Shown here: in pieces, positions 26,455 to 34,586 of the stretch
Layout: each line of letters opens with the position of its first letter
How positions within the stretch are numbered: the first letter of the stretch is position 1
Source of the DNA: an uncultured Bacteroidales bacterium
Lineage (GTDB): Bacteria > Bacteroidota > Bacteroidia > Bacteroidales > ML635J-15
DNA length: 64,000 nt
Direction of reading: 5' to 3'
NCBI GenBank assembly: GCA_905234755.1
Contig: CAJOIT010000006.1
Coordinates: 62,001-126,000, forward strand
The notes under the pieces: generated by a model
What the model was told of the DNA's origin: nothing
Databases searched by the model: none
What the model saw: only the letters and a program-made list of their open reading frames with translations
Program-made: the position numbers and the translations under genes

Positions 26455-27249
26455 TTAGTTTTTATTATATCCAAATTCTCTTGTCATAAGAACTTCTTTC
26501 CACCATGATTCCCTTTTCAATATTGTATCATCATCTGTTTTATATTTAAAAATATCAAGAATCGAATATCTAAAGTTATCTTTTATATAGTTGAAATTAA
26601 ATGTTTTAAGTTCAGTGTTTCCACCATGACCATTTTGTATATAACTTCTCCATCTTCCGAGTATCATATTTTTTCCAGATGCAGAACCAACATATTTTTT
26701 GCCATTTGAAATATCAGTTATTAAATAAACACCTTTCTGATTTTCCAAAGCAGTTTTCCATGAATCGGATTCTATACAATTTGCCAAATCTTTCCATGAT
26801 ACATTTACTTTATCATATCCTGGAAATATTTGTTTTGCCGTCTCTCTTGTGATTTCAAGCAAATTAATATTGTCAATATAATTCTCTAAACACGGATATG
26901 AACATCTGAACTTATTTTTATTTTTAAATACAAAAATTGCTCTTCCTATAAACTCGTTAGCAACATCAAGAAGTTTTGTTTCGTATATATAACGTCCTTT
27001 ATCATTTTTCTTTACGTTAAGACTTTCGTAAATACCAGCAAATAACCATTCGTCTTTGCCCCAAAAAATAAGAGAAAGAATATACTGCCTTTCAAAATTC
27101 TTTTTGGTTTGTTCTTCCTGCCATTCTTTAAATTTTCCGTTAAGAAATTCTTTTTTAGGAGCATATTCATCTTCGCTGCCTCTTGCACAATGAATTTTAA
27201 CTAGTGCCTTTTTTTCTTCCAAAAATGGAATTAATTCTTTAATATTCAT
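26455..27249 (-). CDS. GIY-YIG nuclease-domain protein, AT-rich
   Basis: A 264-residue protein. The C-terminal part (about residues 170-264) matches the GIY-YIG fold: G-V-Y-L-I-T-D then K-K-Y-V-G-S-A-S-G, an arginine in G-R-W-R-S-Y, and a conserved late E-S-W-W-K. The N-terminal 165 residues have no domain that I recognise. The gene is clearly richer in A+T than the flanking PNGase and mnmG genes and favours AAA, AAT and ATA codons, which suggests recent arrival. Stand-alone GIY-YIG proteins of this size can be restriction or homing-type nucleases, but no methyltransferase is nearby. Confidence 0.75.
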   Translation of the reverse strand: MNIKELIPFLEEKKALVKIHCARGSEDEYAPKKEFLNGKFKEWQEEQTKKNFERQYILSLIFWGKDEWLFAGIYESLNVKKNDKGRYIYETKLLDVANEFIGRAIFVFKNKNKFRCSYPCLENYIDNINLLEITRETAKQIFPGYDKVNVSWKDLANCIESDSWKTALENQKGVYLITDISNGKKYVGSASGKNMILGRWRSYIQNGHGGNTELKTFNFNYIKDNFRYSILDIFKYKTDDDTILKRESWWKEVLMTREFGYNKN

Positions 27250-27690
27250 ATTATAACTATTTTAAATTAATTTTTATTTAATCATTAATATCTACAAAAC
27301 TAATATGTTATTTTTCATTTATAAATTCGACAATATATTTGATTTTCTGATTCTAAAACCTTTCTTTTGCCATCTTTCTAATATTTTAATATTTACATCT
27401 ATTATTGCACCAAAGCTACATTCTATATACGCCAAAACTTGTCGTAGGTTTGATATTTTTTTGATTAATTTAAAAAGTCGAAACAAAGTTATAAAAATTA
27501 TGTATAATAAAAAAAACTGTCAGCTAGCAAGCCTGTGAGATCTTTCGTCCCAATTAACACTCCCGCGTTAAAAACTTAATTATCAACATCCCAACATTAT
27601 TCACTACATTTGACGATTTGAATGAGATAAATTGTAATAGACATTAAACAACTGATAATAAAACATATAGGTTCAATTTAAAGTAAAGAT
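27250..27690. other. AT-rich intergenic region before ORF6N gene
   Basis: About 440 bases, strongly AT-rich. The one open frame here (27305-27538) has low-complexity hydrophobic content and no promoter or start context, so I do not call it a gene. At 27605-27612 TACATTTG fits the -7 consensus and could drive the ORF6N gene with a leader of about 70 bases. Nothing else is evident. Confidence 0.5.
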
Positions 27691-28068
27691 ATGGAATTCG
27701 ATAATAATGTTGTTAGCACAGAAGTTATCAAATCACGCATTTATGAAGTGCGTGGACGTCGCATAATGATAGACAGTGATTTGGCGGAACTATACGGTGT
27801 TGAAACCAAAAACTTGAAAAGAGCTGTGAGAATGAATATTGAGCGTTTTCCTGATGATTTTATGTTTGAATTGACAAAAGAAGAATATGACTTTCTAAGG
27901 TGCAATTTTTTCACCTTAAAGAACAACACTCATAATTCTCGCCCCGAAGGGGCAAAACCACACCTAACATTGGGCAACGCCCATTGTTCGCACAACACAT
28001 CCTCTCCCGCCCTGAAAGGGCAAAAGCATAATCTTTCGTCATTTAACAATTCTTTTTTAAGCATATAA
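27691..28068 (+). pseudogene. ORF6N-domain protein truncated by a REP/RAYT element
   Basis: The first 77 residues are a typical ORF6N/KilA-N-associated domain: I-K-S-R-I-Y-E-V-R-G-R-R-I-M, D-S-D-L-A-E-L-Y-G-V-E-T-K, R-F-P-D-D-F-M-F-E-L-T, ending D-F-L-R-C-N-F-F-T-L-K. In family members this continues with a further conserved segment. Here, right after that point, the frame runs into palindromic GC-rich repeats and codes for an unrelated tail before stopping three bases ahead of the transposase gene. No remainder of the gene is found beyond the transposase. The N-terminal fragment might still be translated. ORF6N proteins are common in phages and mobile elements and probably bind DNA. Confidence 0.7.
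27941..28035. repeat. REP-like palindromes upstream of the RAYT gene
   Basis: Three short GC-rich hairpins in an AT-rich setting: GCCCC-GAA-GGGGC (27941-27953), TGGGC-AAC-GCCCA (27971-27983) and GCCCT-GAA-AGGGC (28009-28021), the last followed by AAAAGCAT. The second and third units recur downstream of the transposase gene. This is the arrangement expected of REP sequences acted on by a RAYT transposase. Confidence 0.7.
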
Positions 28069-28071
28069 TTT

Positions 28072-28527
28072 ATGGCACAATCACTTTCCAAAATATACCT
28101 GCACATTGTCTTCCATGTGAAGTGTACCAGCCCAACAATCGATGAAGAACATTGGGAGCGTGTCCACAGCTACATAGGAGAACTAATCAATACAACAGGC
28201 TGTCAAACACTTCAAGTTGGTGGTGTTGCTAACCATATACACGCAGTCTGCTTGCTATCACGAAATGAGAATGTCGCACACCTAGTCGAAGAAATGAAAC
28301 GTAACAGTAGCAGATGGATAAAAACGCTCTCGCCTAAATATAAGAATTTTGCATGGCAAGGAGGATATGGAGTATTCTCTATAAGTCAATCCGTAGTTGA
28401 CAAAACAATTCGATATGTGCAGAACCAAAAGCAACATCACGCAAAAAAGACTTTTCAGACCGAATACATACAATTCCTTAAACTCTACAATGTTGAATAT
28501 GATGAAAAATATGTATTTACCGACTGA
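28072..28527 (+). CDS. REP-associated tyrosine transposase (RAYT, IS200-like)
   Basis: A 151-residue Y1 HUH transposase. The metal-binding motif H-I-H (residues 55-57, in A-N-H-I-H-A-V), the motif W-Q-G-G-Y-G-V-F-S-I-S (95-105) and the catalytic tyrosine Y115 in I-R-Y-V-Q-N-Q-K-Q-H-H are all intact. Enzymes of this family cut and join single-stranded DNA at small hairpins and are thought to spread REP sequences. Palindromic repeats flank it on both sides and no tnpB gene is present, which favours a domesticated RAYT over a complete IS200/IS605 element. It probably inserted into the ORF6N gene just upstream. Confidence 0.9.
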   Translation: MAQSLSKIYLHIVFHVKCTSPTIDEEHWERVHSYIGELINTTGCQTLQVGGVANHIHAVCLLSRNENVAHLVEEMKRNSSRWIKTLSPKYKNFAWQGGYGVFSISQSVVDKTIRYVQNQKQHHAKKTFQTEYIQFLKLYNVEYDEKYVFTD

Positions 28528-28533
28528 AACTAC

Positions 28534-28680
28534 CGCTTTTGCCCCTTCAGGGCGCGGATGTACACGCACATCAGCTAGAGGCTTTGCCTCAAGATGCATG
28601 CACATTGGCCCTTCCGGCCGCCAAGTAATAATATCCGTCCTGAAAGGGCAAAAGCATCCAACATCGGGCACCGCCCGTTG
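28534..28680. repeat. REP-like palindromes downstream of the RAYT gene
   Basis: Several hairpins: GCCC-CTTCA-GGGC (28541-28553, in inverted orientation with CTTTTG before it), GAGGC-TTT-GCCTC (28578-28590), GGCC-CTTCC-GGCC (about 28607-28619), GTCCT-GAA-AGGGC (28638-28650) followed by AAAAGCAT, and CGGGC-ACC-GCCCG (28666-28678). The last two match units upstream of the transposase, CCTGAAAGGGCAAAAGCAT and AACATYGGGCAMCGCCCRTTG. Confidence 0.7.
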
Positions 28681-28706
28681 CATATACAAATATAAATACA
28701 AAATAA

Positions 28707-30584
28707 ATGGCTGAAAATTACGATGTTATAGTAGTAGGCGCTGGACACGCAGGCTGCGAAGCGGCGGCGGCGGCGGCTAATATGGGAAGCAAAGTGCTGC
28801 TCGTGACAATCGACATGAACAAAATCGCACAGATGTCGTGTAACCCAGCTATGGGTGGAGTTGCCAAAGGTCAGATTGTCAGGGATATAGATGCACTTGG
28901 CGGACTTTCTGGAATCGTTACCGACAAGGCAATGATACAGTTCCGCATGCTCAATATGTCGAAAGGCCCAGCAATGTGGAGCCCCCGCGCACAATGCGAC
29001 CGAATGGTTTTCAGTGCCGAATGGCGTAGCCAACTCGAAGCAATAAAGAATGTTTCTTTCTTACAAGATACTGTAAATAAGGTACTTGTAGAAAACAATC
29101 GCGTCTGCGGAATCGAAACTTACCTCGGCATAAAAGTTTACGCAAAAGCAGTGATTCTTACCACCGGCACCTTCCTTAACGGACTGATGCACATTGGACA
29201 TAGCCATTTCGAAGGCGGTCGAATTTCGGAACCTGCTGCTGTTGGTCTCACACAAAGTCTTGCCGAACTTGGTTTCACCTACGACCGCATGAAGACTGGC
29301 ACACCAGTAAGAATCGATGGTCGTACCATTAACTTCACTGATTTACAAGAACAAAGTGGCGATGAAACTATAATTCCGTTCTCCTATTTGCACAACTACA
29401 ACCAGCATTTTCTAAAACAGCGAAGCTGCTACATAACTTACACCAGCGAAGAAGTTCACGACACTCTGCGCAAAGGACTTAAGGACTCCCCTCTCTACGA
29501 TGGCACCATCAAAAGTATAGGTCCGCGCTACTGCCCGAGCATTGAGACAAAACTGGTAACTTTCCCCGACAAGAATAAACATCAACTTTTCCTTGAGCCA
29601 GAGGGAGAAACATCAGTAGAATTCTACCTCAACGGATTCTCATCTTCATTGCCGATAGATGTCCAGTACGAAGCATTGCGTAAAATTAAAGGTCTCGAAA
29701 ATGCAAAGATTTTCCGTCCTGGCTATGCTATCGAGTACGACTTCTTCCACCCTACCCAACTTAAAGCCACTTTGGAAACAAAACTCATTGAAAATCTGTA
29801 TTTTGCAGGACAAATCAATGGTACAACCGGCTACGAAGAAGCTGCAGGACAGGGCATTATCGCTGGTATAAACGCACATCTGAAAATCAACGATAAACCA
29901 GAATTCACACTCAACCGCGACCAGGCCTACATTGGTGTTCTCATCGATGACCTCATCACTAAGGGAGTTGACGAACCATACAGAATGTTCACTTCGCGTG
30001 CCGAATTCCGCATACTTCTTCGCCAAGATAACTGCGATGTTAGGCTCACTGAACTTTCACACAATATTGGTCTTGCAACTGACGAACGACTGAGAGTTTA
30101 TGAAGACAAGATTGCAAAGCGTGACCAGCTTATCGATTTCTGCAACAACCAGAGCTGCAAACCAGAAACAATCAACTCAATGCTCTCAGAATTAGGAAGT
30201 TCAGAGTTAAAACAAAGCATAAAAATGAACAATATTATCACTCGTCCACAAGTGAAAATCAAGGATTTATGTCGTTTTGATAATGAACTTGACTCGCTTG
30301 TTTGTGGCTTTGGCGACAAGAAGGACGAGATAATTGATGCAGCAGAAATTCTGCTGAAATACTCAGGCTACATTGAGCGTGAAAAACTCATTGCTGACAA
30401 ATTGAAGCGACTTGAAAATATTGTCATCGAAGGCAAGATTAACTATGCGGAAGTGAATTCTCTCTCTACCGAAGCAAGGCAGAAACTAATGAAAATTAAT
30501 CCGCACACAATTGGTCAGGCATCTCGAATTAGCGGTGTTTCACCATCTGACATAAGTGTACTATTAGTGTTAATGGGAAGATAA
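28707..30584 (+). CDS. mnmG: tRNA uridine-5-carboxymethylaminomethyl modification enzyme MnmG
   Basis: The FAD-dependent partner of MnmE that installs carboxymethylaminomethyl groups on uridine 34 of several tRNAs. The 625-residue protein is full length. It begins with the dinucleotide-binding motif V-V-G-A-G-H-A-G-C-E-A-A, then C-N-P-A-M-G-G-V-A-K-G, and has the GidA signatures G-Y-E-E-A-A-G-Q-G and F-T-S-R-A-E-F-R. Start is directly downstream of the REP region. In many bacteria mnmG lies near the replication origin, relevant to the parS-like sites that follow. Confidence 0.97.
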   Translation: MAENYDVIVVGAGHAGCEAAAAAANMGSKVLLVTIDMNKIAQMSCNPAMGGVAKGQIVRDIDALGGLSGIVTDKAMIQFRMLNMSKGPAMWSPRAQCDRMVFSAEWRSQLEAIKNVSFLQDTVNKVLVENNRVCGIETYLGIKVYAKAVILTTGTFLNGLMHIGHSHFEGGRISEPAAVGLTQSLAELGFTYDRMKTGTPVRIDGRTINFTDLQEQSGDETIIPFSYLHNYNQHFLKQRSCYITYTSEEVHDTLRKGLKDSPLYDGTIKSIGPRYCPSIETKLVTFPDKNKHQLFLEPEGETSVEFYLNGFSSSLPIDVQYEALRKIKGLENAKIFRPGYAIEYDFFHPTQLKATLETKLIENLYFAGQINGTTGYEEAAGQGIIAGINAHLKINDKPEFTLNRDQAYIGVLIDDLITKGVDEPYRMFTSRAEFRILLRQDNCDVRLTELSHNIGLATDERLRVYEDKIAKRDQLIDFCNNQSCKPETINSMLSELGSSELKQSIKMNNIITRPQVKIKDLCRFDNELDSLVCGFGDKKDEIIDAAEILLKYSGYIEREKLIADKLKRLENIVIEGKINYAEVNSLSTEARQKLMKINPHTIGQASRISGVSPSDISVLLVLMGR

Positions 30585-30640
30585 ATTATCGCTCACTGAG
30601 TTTGTCGAAGGGATGGCACTTATATAAAATTAACAATAAA

Positions 30641-30656
30641 TGTTTCATGTGAAACA
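30641..30656 (+). promoter_or_regulatory. parS-like palindrome 1
   Basis: TGTTTCATGTGAAACA differs from the widespread ParB-binding parS form TGTTTCACGTGAAACA at one central base. It lies 17 bases before the ade start codon. Two further sites (32307, 32403) have exactly its reverse complement. Confidence 0.6.
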
Positions 30657-30673
30657 ATTATAACAATAAGATT

Positions 30674-32302
30674 ATGAGAAAAATAGAAGGTAATATTGTA
30701 GATGTTCTCAACAGAAAAATATTCAAGGGTGAAATCACAATCGAGAATGATAGGATTGTAAAAATCGCTCCAAAGGAAACGACAAGCGATGTCTATATTT
30801 TACCAGGTATGATTGATTCGCACATTCACATCGAAAGCACAATGATGATACCAAGCGAATTTGCCAAGGTTGCAGTCAAGAACGGTACTATTGGTGTTGT
30901 CACCGATCCACACGAAATTGCTAATGTGCTTGGAGAAAAAGGTATTGATTTTATGATAAAAAACTCAGAATCAGCACCTTTGAAGACATTCTACTGTGTT
31001 CCATCTTGTGTTCCAGCAACTACTTTTGAGACATCTGGTGCTACTCTCGATGCCGAAAAAATTGACAAGATTTTCACTAAATACAACTTGAAAGTGCTTG
31101 GTGAAATGATGAATTATCCTGGAGTAATTTTCGATGACCAAGAGGTTTTGGCAAAAATCGAGATAGCTAAAAAGCATGGTGCTGTTATTGACGGACACGC
31201 TCCACATGTAACAGGCGACAATCTTAAAAAATACATAGCCGCCGGAATAACCACCGATCATGAAAGCGGAGACATTGACGAAGCAATCGAAAAAATAAAT
31301 CTTGGCATGAATATTCTCATCCGTGAAGGTTCGGCAGCCAAGAATTTTGAAGCATTATACCCCCTAATTTCCAAATTCAACAAAATGGTAATGCTTTCGA
31401 CGGATGATTCACACCCCGATGACCTTACAAAATTTGGACACATTAACAAAATATTGAAAATGGGTATTAAGAACGGAATTGACATCTTCGACTTGCTAAA
31501 TGCCGCTTGTGTTAATCCAGTCAAACATTACAACCTGCCAATCGGACTACTTCGCGAAAACGACTATGCCGACATGATAATTGTTGACGACCTAAAAAAG
31601 TTCAATATTCTTGAAACAATCATCAATGGCAATACAGTATATTCTGATGGACGTATTTTGTTCAGCACAAAACAGATTAAGCCGATAAATAATTTCGAGG
31701 CCCAAAGAATTTCGGAAAGTGATTTGCGCATTGAACCAAAATCAAAAAAAATTAAGGTTATCGAAATTATCGAAAACGAACTGCTCACAAACTGCATCAT
31801 AGAAAAGGCAAAAATTGAAAACAACAATGTTGTCTCCGACATCGACAATGACATACTGAAAATTGTTGTCATGAGCAGATACACCAAAGAGGCAAAACCA
31901 CAGATTGGTTTCATTCGCGGATTTGGACTTAGGGCAGGAGCAATTGCCACATCGGTTGCACACGACAGTCACAACATTATTGCAGTTGGAACATCAGACG
32001 AAGACATCACAAAGGCAATAAACGAAATCGTGGACAACAAGGGCGGACTATGTTATGTAAAAGGAACCGACTACTACACCTTACCACTCGAATTTGCCGG
32101 ACTTATGACACAACAAAGTTGCGAACGAATAGGGGAGATCTACGGTCGTCTCAACCATATCGTAAAGAGCAACGGCTGCCGACTTCAGTCACCATTTATG
32201 ACACTTTCGTTTATGGCACTGCTTGTCATCCCAAGTCTAAAACTTAGTGACAAAGGTTTGTTCAATGGAGACAAGTTCGAGATGACAGATTTATTTGTAT
32301 AA
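30674..32302 (+). CDS. ade: Adenine deaminase
   Basis: Converts adenine to hypoxanthine and ammonia in purine salvage. The 542-residue protein has the amidohydrolase signature P-G-M-I-D-S-H-I-H-I-E-S (metal-binding H-x-H), D-P-H-E-I-A-N-V and D-G-H-A-P, D-D-S-H-P-D-D in the TIM barrel, and the C-terminal ade-specific region with V-A-H-D-S-H-N. Length is typical. It lies between the first and second parS-like sites, so either that palindrome has a local regulatory role for ade or the gene simply occupies a ParB-loading region. Confidence 0.95.
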   Translation: MRKIEGNIVDVLNRKIFKGEITIENDRIVKIAPKETTSDVYILPGMIDSHIHIESTMMIPSEFAKVAVKNGTIGVVTDPHEIANVLGEKGIDFMIKNSESAPLKTFYCVPSCVPATTFETSGATLDAEKIDKIFTKYNLKVLGEMMNYPGVIFDDQEVLAKIEIAKKHGAVIDGHAPHVTGDNLKKYIAAGITTDHESGDIDEAIEKINLGMNILIREGSAAKNFEALYPLISKFNKMVMLSTDDSHPDDLTKFGHINKILKMGIKNGIDIFDLLNAACVNPVKHYNLPIGLLRENDYADMIIVDDLKKFNILETIINGNTVYSDGRILFSTKQIKPINNFEAQRISESDLRIEPKSKKIKVIEIIENELLTNCIIEKAKIENNNVVSDIDNDILKIVVMSRYTKEAKPQIGFIRGFGLRAGAIATSVAHDSHNIIAVGTSDEDITKAINEIVDNKGGLCYVKGTDYYTLPLEFAGLMTQQSCERIGEIYGRLNHIVKSNGCRLQSPFMTLSFMALLVIPSLKLSDKGLFNGDKFEMTDLFV

Positions 32303-32306
32303 ACAA

Positions 32307-32418
32307 TGTTTCACATGAAACAACATATAAAATACTGATAATTAATACTATAAATATTCAAAACAATAACTACGGTCTCAACTTCGTTTAGTCTAGGGAA
32401 AATGTTTCACATGAAACA
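32307..32418 (+). promoter_or_regulatory. parS-like palindromes 2 and 3
   Basis: TGTTTCACATGAAACA occurs twice, at 32307-32322 (four bases after the ade stop) and at 32403-32418 (44 bases before the dtd start). Each differs from consensus parS at one central base. The 159-base gap holding them contains nothing else that I recognise. Confidence 0.6.
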
Positions 32419-32461
32419 CATCATAAAACACTATAAATCAGAATAATAACTACTCAAAAAT

Positions 32462-32914
32462 ATGAAAATTTTAATACAAAGAGTGAAACATTCGAAGTGT
32501 ACAGTCGATGGTAAAGAAATATCAAAGATAGGGCAGGGGATGCTTGTTTTTGTAGGCATTACAAATGATGATAATGAAGAAGACATCGAATGGCTCACAA
32601 ACAAAATGGTGAATCTGCGCATTTTCAACGATGATGATGGAGTTATGAACAGATCTTGCCTGGAAATAAACTGTGAAATTATGATTATAAGCCAATTCAC
32701 CCTGCATGCTCGCACAAAGAAAGGCAACCGTCCATCGTACATCGACGCAGCTAGACCAGAAATTTCAGAACCACTTTACAAAAAATTCATCGAAACTACC
32801 GATAAACTCACAGGCAAACCATCAGCTACTGGCATATTCGGTGCTGACATGAAAATTGAACTTCTGAACGACGGTCCAGTGACAATAATTATTGATTCGA
32901 AAAACAGGATATAA
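32462..32914 (+). CDS. dtd: D-aminoacyl-tRNA deacylase
   Basis: Removes D-amino acids wrongly attached to tRNA, and glycine from tRNA-Ala. The 150-residue protein has both DTD signatures: S-Q-F-T-L near residue 77 and the G-P-V-T cis-proline loop (N-D-G-P-V-T) near residue 138, which form the active site across the dimer. It starts M-K-I-L-I-Q-R-V as usual. Transcribed after ade across the two palindromes, and convergent with the next gene. Confidence 0.96.
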   Translation: MKILIQRVKHSKCTVDGKEISKIGQGMLVFVGITNDDNEEDIEWLTNKMVNLRIFNDDDGVMNRSCLEINCEIMIISQFTLHARTKKGNRPSYIDAARPEISEPLYKKFIETTDKLTGKPSATGIFGADMKIELLNDGPVTIIIDSKNRI

Positions 32915-32918
32915 ATTT

Positions 32919-34202
32919 CTACTTCTTCGAAGTCATTATGTCCAATACATAATGGTCGGTTTCGTTCATGCCGCTTGTGCCGATGAGAGTAAGGTTGCGG
33001 ATGCAGTCGTCAACATCGTTGTCGATAATTCCTTCGACGCACGAAACACAATGGTTTTCCATAGCCAGCATCGACGAAAAAGCAGCCGACGAAATTCCAG
33101 TGGCAATCTTCAACGAACAGCTCGGCTTGGCACCATCGCAAATCATTCCGGTAATGTTGGCAATCATATTTTTTACAGAATAGCAAATCTGCTCGTAGGT
33201 TCCACCCATCAGGTAGGTTATGCCACAGCTGGAACCAGTAGATGCAACCACACAGCCGCACAAAGCCGACAGACGGCCAAGGCTCTGCTTAATGTAGATT
33301 GATGTCAAGTTACTGAGTATCAAGGCACGGATAAGTTTTTCCTCTGGTTGTTGAGTATCGCGGGCATAAATGCACACAGGAACTGTGGTAGCAATGCCTT
33401 GGTTTCCACTGCCGGAGTTGCTCATTACCGGACTCGGACAGCCAGCCATACGAGCATCGCAGGCAGCAGAAGTGTATGAAACTATATCCTTGAAAATGCC
33501 GTTGCCGAAAAGTGCATCGTGCTGATGTCCGTGCAACATTTTGCCCAAGGTATGACCAAAATTATTATTGAACGATTCCTCTGCAATCGACATGTTCATC
33601 TTGCCAGCCTCGAGGATGAAAGAAATCTCGTCGATAGGTGCAGTCGTTGCAAAATCGTAAACCTTACGCATACTGAGATGGCAGCATTCCGAATCCTTGC
33701 ATTCAGAAGAGGCAATTTTCTTTTCGAAAATTACCTCATCGTTGCGCGAAATGTGAATGAAATTTGTATGTCCGCAAGCGATTATAGCCTTGGCCGAATC
33801 GTTTCCAGCACAGCAAATTGCCTCGATGTAGAGTTTTTCGGTAATTCCGGTCTTACGCTTTATGCTGATGCGCTTTTCGTCAATCATCCGTTTGCCATCG
33901 GCAATTGCGTCGGCGTTCACATCTTTCAGAACCTCGAGTCCGTATTCCGACTTTCCAACCAAGGCACCTAGCGCAATAGAAATAGGCAGACCAATCATTC
34001 CAGTACCGGGGATTCCAACGCCCATTGCATTTTTCAGCACATTGTCGCTCAACAAAACCTCAATCTTTTCGGGAATTGTGCCAAGTGTTTCCTTAGCTTT
34101 TGCCACAGCCAATGCCACTGCTACAGGTTCGGTACAACCGATTGCAGGAACTACCTCGTTCTTAATAAGGTCGATAATCTGTTTTCTTTCCGTTGCGTCC
34201 AT
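32919..34202 (-). CDS. L-cysteine desulfidase / serine dehydratase-like alpha-chain protein (UPF0597, CyuA type)
   Basis: From the ATG at 34202 the protein has 427 residues; the TTG seven codons upstream lies inside the promoter. The N-terminus I-G-C-T-E-P-V-A-V-A and later cysteines in C-G-C-V-V-A-S-T-G-S-S-C-G and C-D-G-A-K-P-S-C match the iron-sulfur cysteine desulfidase family (YhaM/CyuA, UPF0597), which breaks cysteine into pyruvate, ammonia and sulfide. The fold relates to the alpha part of L-serine dehydratase, of which a full example lies 2.8 kb away. Family members are known to act on cysteine; serine activity here cannot be excluded. Confidence 0.88.
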   Translation of the reverse strand: MDATERKQIIDLIKNEVVPAIGCTEPVAVALAVAKAKETLGTIPEKIEVLLSDNVLKNAMGVGIPGTGMIGLPISIALGALVGKSEYGLEVLKDVNADAIADGKRMIDEKRISIKRKTGITEKLYIEAICCAGNDSAKAIIACGHTNFIHISRNDEVIFEKKIASSECKDSECCHLSMRKVYDFATTAPIDEISFILEAGKMNMSIAEESFNNNFGHTLGKMLHGHQHDALFGNGIFKDIVSYTSAACDARMAGCPSPVMSNSGSGNQGIATTVPVCIYARDTQQPEEKLIRALILSNLTSIYIKQSLGRLSALCGCVVASTGSSCGITYLMGGTYEQICYSVKNMIANITGMICDGAKPSCSLKIATGISSAAFSSMLAMENHCVSCVEGIIDNDVDDCIRNLTLIGTSGMNETDHYVLDIMTSKK

Positions 34203-34220
34203 ACAAAAAAATTTTTTTTG

Positions 34221-34228
34221 CAAAAGTA
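34221..34228 (-). promoter_or_regulatory. -7 element for the cysteine desulfidase-like gene
   Basis: Minus-strand TACTTTTG fits TAnnTTTG and lies 18 bases before the ATG at 34202. It overlaps the longer coding option, which supports the shorter start. Confidence 0.65.
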
Positions 34229-34300
34229 AGGTTTTTGGAAATATGAAAGAGCAGTAATCATAATGATAAAAATTTTTTTTGCCATATCCTTTTTATTCCA

Positions 34301-34308
34301 TACATTTG
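34301..34308 (+). promoter_or_regulatory. -7 element for structured RNA copy A
   Basis: TACATTTG fits TAnnTTTG. Transcription would start near 34315, right at the first hairpin of the conserved RNA. Copy B has the same arrangement. Confidence 0.6.
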
Positions 34309-34312
34309 CCGT

Positions 34313-34560
34313 TGGTTTGGTGAATAACCAAGCCGTACATATTGATTAACGAAGCGTTATGCTCGTCTTGTTAGTAGAAATGTGAGAAACTTCTATCAGG
34401 GACAAGATAGTGTAATAATTCGCGCTATAGCGTGGATTGTTATATCTACATCTTTCCCACAGGTAATTCTCACAACCTCTACTAAAAGAAGTGGTATATC
34501 AGTGCCACGCTTCTATTATGTAAAATTGTCCATTTGGTACTGGTGGGCGAAAGAGGTTGC
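34313..34560 (+). ncRNA. Structured leader RNA or ncRNA, copy A
   Basis: Shares a 38-base identical block (34334-34371) with the RNA at 60.7 kb. Predicted elements: hairpin TTGGT/ACCAA at the 5' end; outer helix TTAGTAGA (34371-34378) with TCTACTAA (34478-34485); inner helix GTGAGAA (34382-34388) with TTCTCAC (34467-34473); AGCGTGG (34429-34435) inside the inner loop complementary to CCACGCT (34505-34511) outside, a pseudoknot; and a local hairpin AGAAG-TGGTA/TGCCA-CG-CTTCT that would compete with it. The helices have different sequences but the same positions as in copy B, so the structure is conserved by compensatory change. It lies in the leader of a T9SS cargo gene. No known family is recognised. 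Confidence 0.75.
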
Positions 34561-34586
34561 GCCCGACACGGATTAGGGATACAAAA

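Noticed and set aside
27305..27538. 77-codon open frame in the AT-rich gap
   Set aside because: Low-complexity hydrophobic sequence without promoter or recognised domain; likely chance in AT-rich DNA.
26155..28710. Genomic island or prophage
   Set aside because: AT-rich genes and a transposase are present, but there is no integrase, phage structural gene or attachment repeat.
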